Shown one piece after another: positions 17,254-25,909 of a DNA stretch of 64,000 bases. Origin of the DNA: Opitutaceae bacterium (lineage in GTDB: Bacteria; Verrucomicrobiota; Verrucomicrobiia; Opitutales; Opitutaceae). The notes beneath the pieces were generated by a model, which ran no database searches, was not told the DNA's origin, and saw nothing but the letters and a program-made list of their open reading frames with translations. Position 1 is the first letter of the stretch. Every line of letters begins with the position of its first letter. The stretch spans positions 60,345 to 124,344 of the forward strand of contig JAUYAK010000022.1 of assembly GCA_030693515.1 (NCBI GenBank). The letters are read 5' to 3'. The position numbers and the translations under genes are program-made.

Positions 17254-18495
17254 GTGACACCCGCCGACTTCATCGATCGCCATCCGGGTGAGCTGCTCGG
17301 CCGCCTGCAGCAGCTCGTCGGTGTCTCCACCGTGAACCCGCCCGGAGAAAACTACGCGCCGATCACGGCATGGCTGGTGCATGAGCTGGAGTCGCTCGGG
17401 CTTAAGACGCGGCGCTACGCGATTCCGGCGGCGCTGCTCCGGCGACACCTGCCGCCCGAGCAGCATGGCTACCCGCGCTACAACGTCTTCGCCAAACTCG
17501 CCGTGCCCGGCGCGAAGCGGACGATTCATTTCAACGCCCACTACGATGTCGTGCCCGTTTCCGGCCAATGGAAGCACGGCAGCCCGTTCAGCGGCGCGAT
17601 CGAGCGCGGGTGGATTTTCGGCCGCGGCACCGCCGACATGAAAGGCTCCATCGCGAGCCTGCTCCTGGCCGTCCGCGCACTCCGCGCGGCGAAAGTCGCG
17701 CCCAAGATGAACGTCGAGATCTCGTTCACTGCCGACGAGGAGACTGACTCGGCGCTTGGCACCGGCTGGCTCGTGCAGCATGCGCCGATCAAGCCCGACT
17801 ACGCGGTCGTGATGGAGGGCGGCGAGGGCCGCAACGTCTGCTGCGGCCACAACGGCACGCTCTGGCTCGAAGTCATCGTTCATGGCCGCGCCGCGCACGG
17901 CTCAACGCCGCACAAAGGCGTCAACGCGCTGGAGCAGATGGCTGCGCTCGTGCGCGCCTTCGACGCCTACAAGCGCACGCTCGCGGCGCGCCCGTGGAAA
18001 ACGCCTGAAGGGAAAATCCACCGGCCGACCGTGAACCTCGGCGGCGTCTTCCACTGCGGCGAAGGCGCGAAGATCAACACCGTGCCCGCGCACGCGAGCT
18101 TCACCATCGACCGCCGCGTGCTGCCGCTTGAGCGCCACGCCGACGCGGAGCGCGAACTGCGCGCCTTCCTCGCCGCGGCCGCGCGGAAAATTCCACGGTG
18201 CAAGATCACGGTGCGAAAAATCTCGGAGAACTTCCCGTGCTTTTCAGAGCCGACGCATCCGTTCTTCGCCGCGATGGCCGGCTGCGTGACGCGCGCTCGC
18301 CGGCAGAAGGCGCGTTTCAGCGTCTCGACCGGCTTCAACGACATGCACTTTTTCTCGCATCACCTGAAGATCCCGACGCTCGGCTACGGCCCCGGCGGCG
18401 AGGATTGCCACGGCGTGGACGAACGTGCGAAGGTGCAGGAATTGCTCGCGAGCGCGAAAATCTACGCGGACCTGCTGACGAGTTTCGCGGGGTAG
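17254..18495 (+). CDS. M20-family metallopeptidase (ArgE/DapE-like)
   Basis: 413 aa from a GTG at 17254 (VTPADFIDRHPGELL); the track start at 17032 lies within the divergent ABC gene and is rejected. Catalytic residues of the M20 family are visible: the HxD of FNAHYDVVP, the bridging Asp of GRGTADMKGS, the EE pair of FTADEETDS and a late His in GEDCHGVDE. The lid or dimerisation domain is marked by GRAAHGSTPHKGVNAL. Members remove acyl groups from amino acids or cleave small peptides; the substrate is not decided here. Confidence 0.88.
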   Translation: MTPADFIDRHPGELLGRLQQLVGVSTVNPPGENYAPITAWLVHELESLGLKTRRYAIPAALLRRHLPPEQHGYPRYNVFAKLAVPGAKRTIHFNAHYDVVPVSGQWKHGSPFSGAIERGWIFGRGTADMKGSIASLLLAVRALRAAKVAPKMNVEISFTADEETDSALGTGWLVQHAPIKPDYAVVMEGGEGRNVCCGHNGTLWLEVIVHGRAAHGSTPHKGVNALEQMAALVRAFDAYKRTLAARPWKTPEGKIHRPTVNLGGVFHCGEGAKINTVPAHASFTIDRRVLPLERHADAERELRAFLAAAARKIPRCKITVRKISENFPCFSEPTHPFFAAMAGCVTRARRQKARFSVSTGFNDMHFFSHHLKIPTLGYGPGGEDCHGVDERAKVQELLASAKIYADLLTSFAG

Positions 18496-18567
18496 CAACG
18501 GCGGACGTCCCTGCCCGCCGGTTCAGGGCTTTCGTCAAACCACGGCGGGCAGGGACGCCCGCCGCTA
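18492..18567. repeat. Palindromic element at convergent gene ends
   Basis: The left arm GTAGC(AAC)GGCGGACGTCCC and CTGCCCGCCG is matched in reverse by CGGCGGGCAGGGACGCCCGCCGCTAC. The arms match over about 25 bp apart from one mismatch and a three-base insertion. It fills the gap between the M20 peptidase and the lipoate-ligase-like gene and overlaps the stop codon of the latter. It could end both transcripts. Its GGGACGCC core recurs in the in-frame palindrome at 63824-63889, suggesting a repeat family. Confidence 0.65.
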
Positions 18568-19272
18568 CCGCTGTTCAATCCACTCGATCGCCGAATACTG
18601 CTCGGTCAGCCCCTCGACTTCCTCGTCGTTGAATTCCGGCCACGGGGTGGGCAGGGGCGCGGAGTCCAAGGTGGCTGCTAGCCGGGCGATGAAAGTCTCG
18701 CCAAATCCGTCCCAGTCGATCGCCACGCCCGTCGCGGCTTTGGCGATCGAGCCCTGGAAGAGCAGGCCGTGCTTGTTTCTTTTCTGCGCGGCGCCGGCGA
18801 TCTTCGCGCCGTTGCCGCCGTGCACGACATCGGCGATCTCGGCGCGCTCGAAGCAGATGCCAACGGCACTGGTCTCGGCTTCGGCCTTCGGCTCGCTCAG
18901 CCTGGCGGGCACGCCCTGCGTCCGGAGCGCCCCGGCCAGCGCCTCATGCACCGCGCGGTAGCTTTGCGACGCGCGCAGCTCCTCGAGCGGGTGGTCGCGC
19001 GGAAGCACGAGCGCGTAGGTCCAGTCGTCGCGATGATCGACGAGGCCGCCGCCGGTCGGCCGCCGGCAGAGATCAAAGGGCCCCTCGGGCGGCAGTTGCG
19101 CGCGCACGAACGCGATTTTCTGCGCATAGCCGAACGTGAACGCCGGCCGCCGCCACCCGTAGTGGCGGAACCGCGGGACGGCGGCGTGCGGGTAGCGCTG
19201 CAACAGCAGGAAATCGACCGCCATGTTCTCGGCGGCGGAGCCGGTGCGTTCAGGGAGGATTTCCAAATTCAT
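18565..19272 (-). CDS. Lipoate-protein ligase A / octanoyltransferase-like protein
   Basis: 235 aa from the ATG at 19272 (MNLEILPERTGSAAENMAVD). It belongs to the BPL/LplA/LipB fold: the substrate-binding RRPTGGGLVDH is at about residues 70-80 and the lysine-containing GNGAKIAGAAQKRNKHGLLFQGS at about 150-170. Such enzymes attach lipoate or octanoate to E2 and GcvH proteins, but the family also has relay amidotransferases and non-lipoyl members, so I give no symbol. It is the last gene of the minus-strand operon that includes pdxH and sixA. Confidence 0.75.
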   Translation of the reverse strand: MNLEILPERTGSAAENMAVDFLLLQRYPHAAVPRFRHYGWRRPAFTFGYAQKIAFVRAQLPPEGPFDLCRRPTGGGLVDHRDDWTYALVLPRDHPLEELRASQSYRAVHEALAGALRTQGVPARLSEPKAEAETSAVGICFERAEIADVVHGGNGAKIAGAAQKRNKHGLLFQGSIAKAATGVAIDWDGFGETFIARLAATLDSAPLPTPWPEFNDEEVEGLTEQYSAIEWIEQR

Positions 19273-19347
19273 CGGATGGGCCAGAGAGGACACCGAGGTC
19301 GCACAGAGATCACGGAGAAAAACCCGGTCGCTCTCTCAGTCGAGAAT

Positions 19348-20277
19348 TTAGAGCCCGTGATACCACGCCCGCGCCGGCGGCGGCACGTTGAGCTCCGCGA
19401 GCTGTTCGGCGATCGATTGCGGGCGGGTTTTCAGTTTCCCGGCGAGCGACGAGAGATCGAGGGCGAGGCACGCTTGTCGCTTGCGCGCGATCTCGGGCGC
19501 GGCGGGGCGCGTTGCCTCGGCGATCGGGGCTTGCGCGGGCGTGAGTTTGAAGTGCTCGCGGATGCGCAGGCCGAGCGCGTGGCGCGAGAGCAGATCGGCG
19601 CCGGCCCAGTGGAAAATGCCGACCGGGTCGCGTCGCTCGCAGAGCTCGACCATCACTTCGGCGAGATTCTCCGCCGTGCAGGTTTGGCGAAATTCATCCG
19701 TGAACAGCCGCGGCGTGCGGCCCGCCGCCCAGTCGGCAAAGAGCCGTTCGTGGTTGCTGCGCCGGCCAACGAGGCTGTTGCCCATCAGGAGCGGCGCGCG
19801 GAGCGTCACCGCCCACTCGGGGGCCGCAGCGTGCACGGCGCGCTCGCTCTCCACTTTCTGCCGGCCGTAGAGGTTAATCGGCGAGACGGGATCGGTCGCG
19901 GCGTAGGGCGTGGAACGCGCGCCGTCGAACACCTGCTCCGACGACAGGTGCACTAGCCGCGCGCCCACGTGATGCGCGAGCCGCGCGAACGTGGCGGGCA
20001 GCGCGACGTTGAGCGCCTGCGCGAGCGCCGGGTCCGCGTCGCACTGCTCGGGGACCGAGACGGCGGCGCAGTTCACGATCGCCTGGGGAAACACGTCGAG
20101 CACGGCGGCCGTCACGTCGCCTTCGCGGGTGAGATCGACCGCGCGCTGGACGGCGAGGCCTTCGATGGCGCCGGCAAACGTGCCGACGAGGCCGGTCACG
20201 CGGTGGCCGCGGCGCGCCGCGGCGCGCGCAAAAGCCGCGCCGACCAGCCCCGAGGCGCCGGTGAGAAAAATGGTCAT
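19348..20277 (-). CDS. NAD(P)-dependent sugar epimerase/reductase, RmlD-like
   Basis: 309 aa from the ATG at 20277 (MTIFLTGASGLVGAAFARA). Rossmann motif TGASGLVG at the N-terminus, catalytic YGRQK at about residue 137, and the SSEQVFDG segment as in dTDP-4-dehydrorhamnose reductases. No other rhamnose genes are nearby, so the substrate is open. The start overlaps the sixA stop as ATGA, placing it in the same operon. Confidence 0.78.
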   Translation of the reverse strand: MTIFLTGASGLVGAAFARAAARRGHRVTGLVGTFAGAIEGLAVQRAVDLTREGDVTAAVLDVFPQAIVNCAAVSVPEQCDADPALAQALNVALPATFARLAHHVGARLVHLSSEQVFDGARSTPYAATDPVSPINLYGRQKVESERAVHAAAPEWAVTLRAPLLMGNSLVGRRSNHERLFADWAAGRTPRLFTDEFRQTCTAENLAEVMVELCERRDPVGIFHWAGADLLSRHALGLRIREHFKLTPAQAPIAEATRPAAPEIARKRQACLALDLSSLAGKLKTRPQSIAEQLAELNVPPPARAWYHGL

Positions 20278-20744
20278 GCGATGATCTCCGGCGAGACGTG
20301 CCAGCGCACGCGCCAGTGCGTGCCTTCGCGTTCGAGCGCGAGTGCGGCGCATTTTTTCATCACAAACGCCACCGGCTCCGCGCGCCCGGTGATGAGCAGG
20401 CTGGCGACGGCGCTGAGCTGCGGTTCGTGGCCGATGATCGCGAAGGAGCCTTGGGCCGCCTCAATCTTCTTCACGGTCAGCCGCGGATCGTCTTCGGGCT
20501 TAAGGCCGGCGGTGAGCTTCAGTTTGGCTGCCAGGCGCAGATGGCTCGCGAGCAACTCGGCGCTCTCGCGCGAACGCACGAGGGAGCTGTGCCAGAGTTC
20601 GTCGGGGGTGAAAGCGCCGGTCGGCGCGAGAAACGTGGCTAGCTCCCGCACTTGATCGCGGCCCTTGGCGCTGAGCGGCCGCGCCGCATCCGTCGCGGCC
20701 TCGACCGCGTGGGCATGGCGAATCAGGAAGACGCGCATGGCCAT
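20274..20744 (-). CDS. sixA: Phosphohistidine phosphatase SixA
   Basis: 156 aa from the ATG at 20744. The phosphoglycerate-mutase-type catalytic motif is RVFLIRHAHA, followed by LWHSSLVRSRESAELL and a second active-site histidine in AIIGHEPQLSAVASLL. The size matches SixA, which dephosphorylates phosphohistidine in phosphorelay proteins. Its ATG overlaps the stop of the histidine kinase as TGATG, so the two are translated in tandem. The track start at 20837 lies inside the kinase. Confidence 0.85.
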   Translation of the reverse strand: MAMRVFLIRHAHAVEAATDAARPLSAKGRDQVRELATFLAPTGAFTPDELWHSSLVRSRESAELLASHLRLAAKLKLTAGLKPEDDPRLTVKKIEAAQGSFAIIGHEPQLSAVASLLITGRAEPVAFVMKKCAALALEREGTHWRVRWHVSPEIIA

Positions 20745-21832
20745 CACACCGCGGGCAGCAGCACCTCGAAGGTGGAGCCCGCGCCCGGCGCGCTGACCAC
20801 GTGGACCGTGCCGCCGCTCTCCTCCACTACACCCCACACGACGGCGAGGCCGAGACCGGTGCCCTTGCCCTCGGGCTTGGTGGTGAAAAAAGGCTCGAAG
20901 AGATGCCGCTGCGTCTCCGCGTCCATGCCGCCGCCGTTATCGGCGACGCGCAGCACCACGTAGCGGCCCGGCGGCCGGTCGGTGAAGCGGCGGTTGCGGC
21001 CCGGCCGGATCGTGCGCACGGCGGTGGCAATCGTGATTCGGCCGGCGGCGCCGAGGGCATCGCGGGCGTTGAGCACGAGGTTGAGGAGCACCTGCTGGAA
21101 CTGCGCCGGATCGGTGCGGACGCGCGGCGCGCGCTCCGCGAGCTCGAGCTCGACACGGCCGGCGGGGCCGACGAGGCGGTGAAGCACGGGCGCATTTTCC
21201 CGCACGAGGGCGTTGAGGTCGATCGGCCGGGCGTCGAAGGGCCGGCGGCGGCCGAAGGCGAGGAGCTGCTGCGTGAGCGCCGCCGCCCGGCCGCCCGCAT
21301 GGCGAATCTCGGTGGCTTCGCGGCGCGCGGCGGGTTGGGAGGCGAGACGCGCGGCGAGCGACTCGGAGTAGGTGTTGATGATCGCGAGGAGATTGCTGAA
21401 GTCGTGCGCCAGGCCGCCGGCGAGCCGGCCCAACGCATCGAGCCGTTGCGCGCGCACGAGCGTCTCCTGGAGCCGGCGCTTCTCCGTCTGATCGCGGTAG
21501 CTGGCGACGACGTGCGTGAGCCGGCCGCGTCGGTCGAACAACGGATCGAAGGTCCAGGCCGCGGCCACCGTCCGGCCCTCCCGGTGGATGAGGAAACCCT
21601 CGCCGGCGAGCGACTGGCCTGGCCGGGCGCGGATGAGCCAGCGGCGCAGGTTTGTAATCTCGGTGCGATCCGTGTGAAAATCGCCCGGGGCCTGGCCCGC
21701 GAGATCGCCGGCGGCGGCACCGATCAGGGTGGCGAGGCTTTCGTTGGCGAAGACCAGCCGCAGCGCGCGGTCCGCGATGAACACGCCTTCGCTCTGCGCG
21801 CGCAGTGCCGCGGCCAGGAGCGCCGCGGGCAT
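20744..21832 (-). CDS. PAS-domain sensor histidine kinase
   Basis: 362 aa from the ATG at 21832; a GTG at 21877, overlapping the pdxH stop as GTGA, would add 15 residues. The track extension to 22729 only translates antisense or shifted pdxH. A PAS domain lies at about 10-125 (GVFIADRALRLVFANESLATLIG). The HisKA H-box is GGLAHDFSNLLAIINTYSESL. The HATPase_c domain has an N-box (LVLNARDALG), G1 (VADNGGGMD) and G2 (GKGTGLGLAVV). There is no membrane segment and no receiver domain. The partner regulator is not adjacent; the adjacent sixA is. Confidence 0.87.
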   Translation of the reverse strand: MPAALLAAALRAQSEGVFIADRALRLVFANESLATLIGAAAGDLAGQAPGDFHTDRTEITNLRRWLIRARPGQSLAGEGFLIHREGRTVAAAWTFDPLFDRRGRLTHVVASYRDQTEKRRLQETLVRAQRLDALGRLAGGLAHDFSNLLAIINTYSESLAARLASQPAARREATEIRHAGGRAAALTQQLLAFGRRRPFDARPIDLNALVRENAPVLHRLVGPAGRVELELAERAPRVRTDPAQFQQVLLNLVLNARDALGAAGRITIATAVRTIRPGRNRRFTDRPPGRYVVLRVADNGGGMDAETQRHLFEPFFTTKPEGKGTGLGLAVVWGVVEESGGTVHVVSAPGAGSTFEVLLPAV

Positions 21833-21873
21833 CGGCTTCCGCGGGGAGATTTTTTTTTCGTCGCGGGAACGGC

Positions 21874-22545
21874 TCACGGCGCGAGGCGCTCGACCGTCCA
21901 TCCGTCCGCCTGCCGGCGGTAACGCAGCCGATCGTGGAGACGGCTGCGGCGGCCCTGCCAGAACTCCACCGTCTCGGGCACGAGGCGCCAGCCGCCCCAG
22001 TGCGGCGGGAGCGGCACCGCCTGGCCGGCGTGTTTGGCCTCCAGCGTCTTCATGCTCTCCTCGAGCACGCTGCGCCCGGCGATCACGGAGCTCTGCTGCG
22101 ACACCCAGGCGCCGAGCTGGCTCGCGCGCGGCCGCGAGTGGAAATAAGCCTCGCTCTCTTCGCGGGTCACGCGGGTCACCGTGCCCTCCGCGATCACTTG
22201 CCGCTCGAGCGCGACCCAGGGAAACACGATCGCGGCGCGCGGGTTTTCGTGCAGTTCGCGGCCCTTGCGGCTCTCGTAGTTGGAGTAGAAGACGAAGCCG
22301 CGCCCATCGAGTCCCTTGAGCAGCACGGTGCGCGCGGAGGGCCGGCCGTCGCGCGTGGCGGTGCAGAGCGTCATCGCGTTCACCTCGGTGAGCTTCGCGG
22401 CCTCGGCCTCCTGGAACCATTTCTCGAATTGGCGGAACGGATCGCGGGCCAAGTCCTGCTCGGCGAGGCCGGTGAGCGAGTAGTCTTTGCGGAGGTCGGC
22501 GAGCGTCACTCGCGCCAACGTGGGCCGCGCGCGCGGTGCTGTCAA
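21874..22545 (-). CDS. pdxH: Pyridoxamine 5'-phosphate oxidase
   Basis: 223 aa, standard length. It makes pyridoxal 5'-phosphate with FMN and oxygen. Typical stretches are NAMTLCTATRDGRPSARTVLLKG, FVFYSNYESRKGRELHENP, SQQSSVI and the C-terminal RLHDRLRYRRQADGWTVERLAP. Upstream on the same strand is a lipoprotein gene (42 bp gap) and downstream the histidine kinase, which begins at or just after the pdxH stop. Confidence 0.95.
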   Translation of the reverse strand: MTAPRARPTLARVTLADLRKDYSLTGLAEQDLARDPFRQFEKWFQEAEAAKLTEVNAMTLCTATRDGRPSARTVLLKGLDGRGFVFYSNYESRKGRELHENPRAAIVFPWVALERQVIAEGTVTRVTREESEAYFHSRPRASQLGAWVSQQSSVIAGRSVLEESMKTLEAKHAGQAVPLPPHWGGWRLVPETVEFWQGRRSRLHDRLRYRRQADGWTVERLAP

Positions 22546-22587
22546 AAATCATCTCGCCTGCGCCGCGGCGTGAAAGCGTAGCGGGGA

Positions 22588-23106
22588 TTATTTGATCTGT
22601 GTCATGGCCGCGCGCTCGCCTGCCGTGAGCGTGGAGGCGAGCACCACGGTGAAGCCGGCCCGGCTGTCGATCGTCGCGGTTTGGGCCGCGGTCAGCTTCT
22701 GTTCGATCTTGTCCGGTTCGATATTCCACATGGAGCCCGTGACCGGATCGACGGCGATCATGCCGATGAGGCCGCCGAAAAGGATGTTGCCGAAAAACCA
22801 GCCCGAGACCGCGGGTTGCAGCTGGAGCTCCACGGTCTTGTGCCCACCGAGCTCCAGTTTCAGGACGAAAGCCTGGCCTTTGAAGTAGCCGCGCTTCGGA
22901 TCGAGCGAAACGGTGCAGGGCGTCCTGTTCACAGTCACGACATCACCGCCCGCCTTGGTGACCGTGGCCTTTGCCCCGGCCGGCTCCGTGCTGATGGTGA
23001 TCGTGCGATTGCCGCCGTGGACGATGGAGGCGCAGCCGCCGGAGAACAAGGCGGCGCAGGGCAGGACGACGGCAAGAAGGACGGTAGCGAAGCGGTGGAT
23101 GATCAT
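22588..23106 (-). CDS. Lipoprotein with beta-rich (PEGA-like) domain
   Basis: 172 aa. The signal peptide ends in the lipobox FSGGC at about residue 25. The mature part starts SIVHGGNRTITISTEPAGAKATV, a pattern often seen in lipoproteins with a PEGA-type domain, and contains a short hydrophobic hairpin (GWFFGNILFGGLIGMIAVDP). The function is unknown. It is the first gene of the minus-strand series leading into pdxH and is divergent from nadA, with about 130 bp between. Confidence 0.75.
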   Translation of the reverse strand: MIIHRFATVLLAVVLPCAALFSGGCASIVHGGNRTITISTEPAGAKATVTKAGGDVVTVNRTPCTVSLDPKRGYFKGQAFVLKLELGGHKTVELQLQPAVSGWFFGNILFGGLIGMIAVDPVTGSMWNIEPDKIEQKLTAAQTATIDSRAGFTVVLASTLTAGERAAMTQIK

Positions 23107-23235
23107 GGGGGTGGGTGGGGGGAAGAAGGCGCCGCCATGGTTTTAGACCACCGCGTCGTCGCGCAAGACGTGCTTGTGTCATGGGCGCAGACTATCCTTT
23201 GACGCGACCGCGGGATCGCGTTTGTTCACTCCATC

Positions 23236-24285
23236 ATGACCGCCGCCATCGCCGCCGATGAAATCGAAGCCGAGGCCGACCGCCTGCTGCGGGCGCTCCT
23301 GCACGTCGATTGTGACCCGCGTGGGAAGACCTGGAACTACGAGGCCTGCCGCGCCATCGCGCCGCTCACCCTCGAGATCAACCGGCTGAAAAAGGAGAAG
23401 GACGCCGTCATCCTCGCGCACTCCTACGTCGAGCCCGAGATCATCTATGGGGTGGGCGACTTCAAGGGCGACTCCTACTTCCTCAGCCTCGCCGCCAAAC
23501 AGGCGCGGGCCAAAGTGATCGTGTTTGCCGGCGTCGTCTTCATGGCCGAGACGGCGAAAATCCTCTCGCCCGACGCCACCGTCGTCGTGCCCGATCGTGG
23601 CTCCGGCTGCTCGCTCGCCGACTCGATCGATGGGGACGGCGTGCGGAAACTCAAAGCGCTCTATCCCGACGCCACGGTCGTGTGCTACATCAACAGCACG
23701 GCCGACGTGAAGGCCGAGTCCGACGTGTGCGTCACCTCGGGCAACGTTTACCACATCATCGAAAACCTCCCGGCGCGCCGCATCCTCTTCGTGCCCGATC
23801 GCCTGATGGGGCAGAACGTGCGCGACGAACTCCGCCGCCGCGGTGTGGACAAGGAAATCATCACCTCGGACGGCACCTGCCTAGTGCATGATCAGTTCAG
23901 CGTGGCGGACATCGCGGCGGCGCGCGCGCAGTTCCCTGGGCTCAAGGTCGTGTCGCACCCCGAGTGCACGCCGGAGGTCGCCGCGGTCTCGGACTTCGTC
24001 GGCAGCACGGGCGCGATGATGAAATACGTGAAGACCACGGGCGCACCCTATTACCTGATGCTCACGGAGTGCGGGCTGGTCGGCCGCCTGCAAGTCGAGG
24101 CGCCGGAGAAAAACTTCATCGGCGGCTGCCGCCTCTGCCCCTACATGAAGCTCAACTCGCTCGAGAAGGTGCGCGACGCCCTCAAGTCCCCCCGCCCCGA
24201 TCAGATCATCACCCTCGATGAAGATGTGCGCCGCCGGGCCGCGCGCTGCATCGAGCGGATGTTTGAGCTGTCACCGGCGGACTGA
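23236..24285 (+). CDS. nadA: Quinolinate synthase NadA
   Basis: 349 aa. Condenses iminoaspartate with dihydroxyacetone phosphate to quinolinate using a [4Fe-4S] cluster. Three cysteines occur in the expected contexts: GSGCSLADS, TECGLVG and the CRLCPYMKLN region. ILAHSYVEPEI and PYYLMLTE are typical of the family. nadC and nadB follow on the same strand, so the de novo NAD pathway from aspartate is grouped here. Confidence 0.95.
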   Translation: MTAAIAADEIEAEADRLLRALLHVDCDPRGKTWNYEACRAIAPLTLEINRLKKEKDAVILAHSYVEPEIIYGVGDFKGDSYFLSLAAKQARAKVIVFAGVVFMAETAKILSPDATVVVPDRGSGCSLADSIDGDGVRKLKALYPDATVVCYINSTADVKAESDVCVTSGNVYHIIENLPARRILFVPDRLMGQNVRDELRRRGVDKEIITSDGTCLVHDQFSVADIAAARAQFPGLKVVSHPECTPEVAAVSDFVGSTGAMMKYVKTTGAPYYLMLTECGLVGRLQVEAPEKNFIGGCRLCPYMKLNSLEKVRDALKSPRPDQIITLDEDVRRRAARCIERMFELSPAD

Positions 24286-24593
24286 TGGCTTTTCGGCGGG
24301 TAGGGCGCGGACTCCGCTCCGCGCCGGCTCGAAGGACGACGACGGCGGCGAGCGGAGTCGCCGCCCTACCCCATGGCTTCAAAAAGTTGTTCACACGCGT
24401 GCGGTCCGGGTTCGATCGTGGATCGAGTTCGTGTGCCGATGCTGCCCGCCCGCCGCAATCGCGCCTCCGGATGAAGACGATCCGGTCGCGATTCCGGTCC
24501 GGGTCTTTCGGGAGCGCCGGGTCACGCCGGCCCGGCGCTCTCGTCCTCGCCGCGGCTTGTCATCGGCCGCCTTCCTCGTTCCCCTCGGCGCCC
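24286..24593. repeat. 308-bp nadA-nadC gap with palindromic element
   Basis: Most of this stretch is non-coding. At 24298-24372 there is an imperfect inverted repeat: GGGTAGGGCGCGGACTCCGCTCCGCGCC on the left and, in reverse complement, GGGGTAGGGCGGCGACTCCGCTCGCCGCC on the right. It resembles other GTAGGGC-type palindromes in this window (36063, 51230). The remaining 220 bp have no convincing gene or RNA structure. The track's upstream extension of nadC through this region has low-complexity Arg/Ser/Pro composition and is not supported. Confidence 0.6.
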
Positions 24594-25436
24594 ATGATCT
24601 CACCGCGCACCGACCACCTGATCGATCTCGCGCTGGACGAGGATGCCGGCCTGGGCGACGTCACCAGCCGGGCGATTTTTCCCGCGGCGCACCGCTCGCG
24701 GGCGTTCATCGACGCGAAGCAGGACCTCGTGGTCTGCGGCCTGGAGGTCGCGGCGCGAGTCTTTGCCCGCGTCGATCCGGCGCTGAAAACCAAGCTCCTC
24801 GCGCGCGACGGCGACTGCGTAAAGCCCGGCGCGCGCGTGCTCGCGGTCGCGGGGCCGACCGCCGCGCTCCTCACGGCGGAGCGCACCGCGCTCAATTTCA
24901 TGCAGCGGCTCTCGGGCATCGCGACGAAGGCGCGCGCCTTCGCGGATGCCGTGGCGGGCACGGGCGTGCGCGTGGTGGACACGCGTAAGACCACGCCCGG
25001 CTGGCGCGCCCTCGAAAAATACGCGGTGCGCTGCGGCGGCTGCTTCAACCACCGCTCGTCGCTCGGCGAGCACGTGCTCATCAAGGACAACCACATCGCC
25101 GCCGCCGGCTCGCTCGCCCGCGCGGTCGAGAAATGCCGCGCCGCCGCGCCACACGCCGCGAAGATCGAGGTGGAGGCCAAGACGCTTACCGAGGTGAAGG
25201 CGGCGCTGCGCGCCAGTGCCGAAGTCATCCTCCTCGACAATATGCCGCCCGAACTGATCCGTCGCGCCGTCGCGCTCATCGCCGGGGCCGCGGTCGTGGA
25301 GGTATCCGGCGGCGTGCGCCTCGAGACGATCCGCGATTACGCGCTGCCGGGTGTCGACGTGATCAGCATCGGCGCGCTTACGCATTCGGCCGTGGCGGTG
25401 GATTTGAGTTTGGATCTGGAGCCAGGGCACGGATAG
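24594..25436 (+). CDS. nadC: Nicotinate-nucleotide pyrophosphorylase (carboxylating)
   Basis: 280 aa from the ATG at 24594 (MISPRTDHLIDLALDEDAG), the usual length. Converts quinolinate and PRPP to nicotinate mononucleotide. Conserved stretches are AERTALNFMQRLSGIAT, VVDTRKTTPGWRALEKYAVRCGG, the lysine of IKDNHIAAAG, and the C-terminal VEVSGGVRLETIRDYALPGVDVISIG. It sits between nadA and nadB in the pathway cluster. Confidence 0.95.
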   Translation: MISPRTDHLIDLALDEDAGLGDVTSRAIFPAAHRSRAFIDAKQDLVVCGLEVAARVFARVDPALKTKLLARDGDCVKPGARVLAVAGPTAALLTAERTALNFMQRLSGIATKARAFADAVAGTGVRVVDTRKTTPGWRALEKYAVRCGGCFNHRSSLGEHVLIKDNHIAAAGSLARAVEKCRAAAPHAAKIEVEAKTLTEVKAALRASAEVILLDNMPPELIRRAVALIAGAAVVEVSGGVRLETIRDYALPGVDVISIGALTHSAVAVDLSLDLEPGHG

Positions 25437-25487
25437 CTCGATAGCGAACGAACCTTGCGCTTGCGGATGCGAATCGCTCCATCCATC

Positions 25488-25498
25488 TTGGAATCATG
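25488..25498 (+). repeat. 11-bp direct repeat, left copy
   Basis: TTGGAATCATG occurs here and again at 26168-26178. In both places the final ATG is the start codon of a gene (the first cassette gene and nadB). This suggests a duplication when the two-gene cassette entered, but 11 bp is short and chance is possible. Confidence 0.45.
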
Positions 25499-25909
25499 AG
25501 CACGCAACTGTCCTTTGACCAAGTAAGCGGGCACGGTCTCACGGAGAGGGACTTCGGCCCGGTAAAAGACCTGATCGACGAGGTGCGCCGTCGGGAAAGC
25601 GTGGTGAACGCCGTTGTTACGTGGCAAAACGCATTCACGATTTTCCGCCGTCTTGAACAGCGCCTCGGTTTGCCCGAATCGAGCCGCGAGCAAACAGTCT
25701 ACCTCGCGATAGTCTCAGATCTGCGCTGTGCGGGCTACTGGTTGCTTGAGTTTTTGGCGACCCAGTCCACGCCGTTCAATTCGACCGAGGCAGGTATCAG
25801 TCTTGCGGCGTTGCGCGCATGCCTTACCCAACTTGAGGTGGATGATCGCGCGGTCTTTCTCCCTGAAGATCAGGGTGCCATGGACCGGTTGAAGGCCCAT
25901 TTTGCCTGA
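25496..25909 (+). CDS. Hypothetical protein (first gene of cassette in nad cluster)
   Basis: 137-aa soluble, mostly helical protein without recognised motif. It starts in the 11-bp direct repeat shared with the nadB start. The stop overlaps the next start as TGATG, so it forms a two-gene unit with the following small gene. Base composition is more AT-rich than nadC and nadB. The paired small genes recall toxin-antitoxin layout, but nothing in the proteins shows that function. Confidence 0.65.
   Translation: MSTQLSFDQVSGHGLTERDFGPVKDLIDEVRRRESVVNAVVTWQNAFTIFRRLEQRLGLPESSREQTVYLAIVSDLRCAGYWLLEFLATQSTPFNSTEAGISLAALRACLTQLEVDDRAVFLPEDQGAMDRLKAHFA

Noticed and set aside
21833-22729. N-terminal 300 residues of the track's histidine kinase
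   Set aside because: This part reads pdxH in another frame and is Arg/Ala-rich; the kinase starts at 21832 or 21877.
24285-24593. N-terminal extension of nadC
   Set aside because: Translates the palindromic gap and would make NadC about 100 residues too long.
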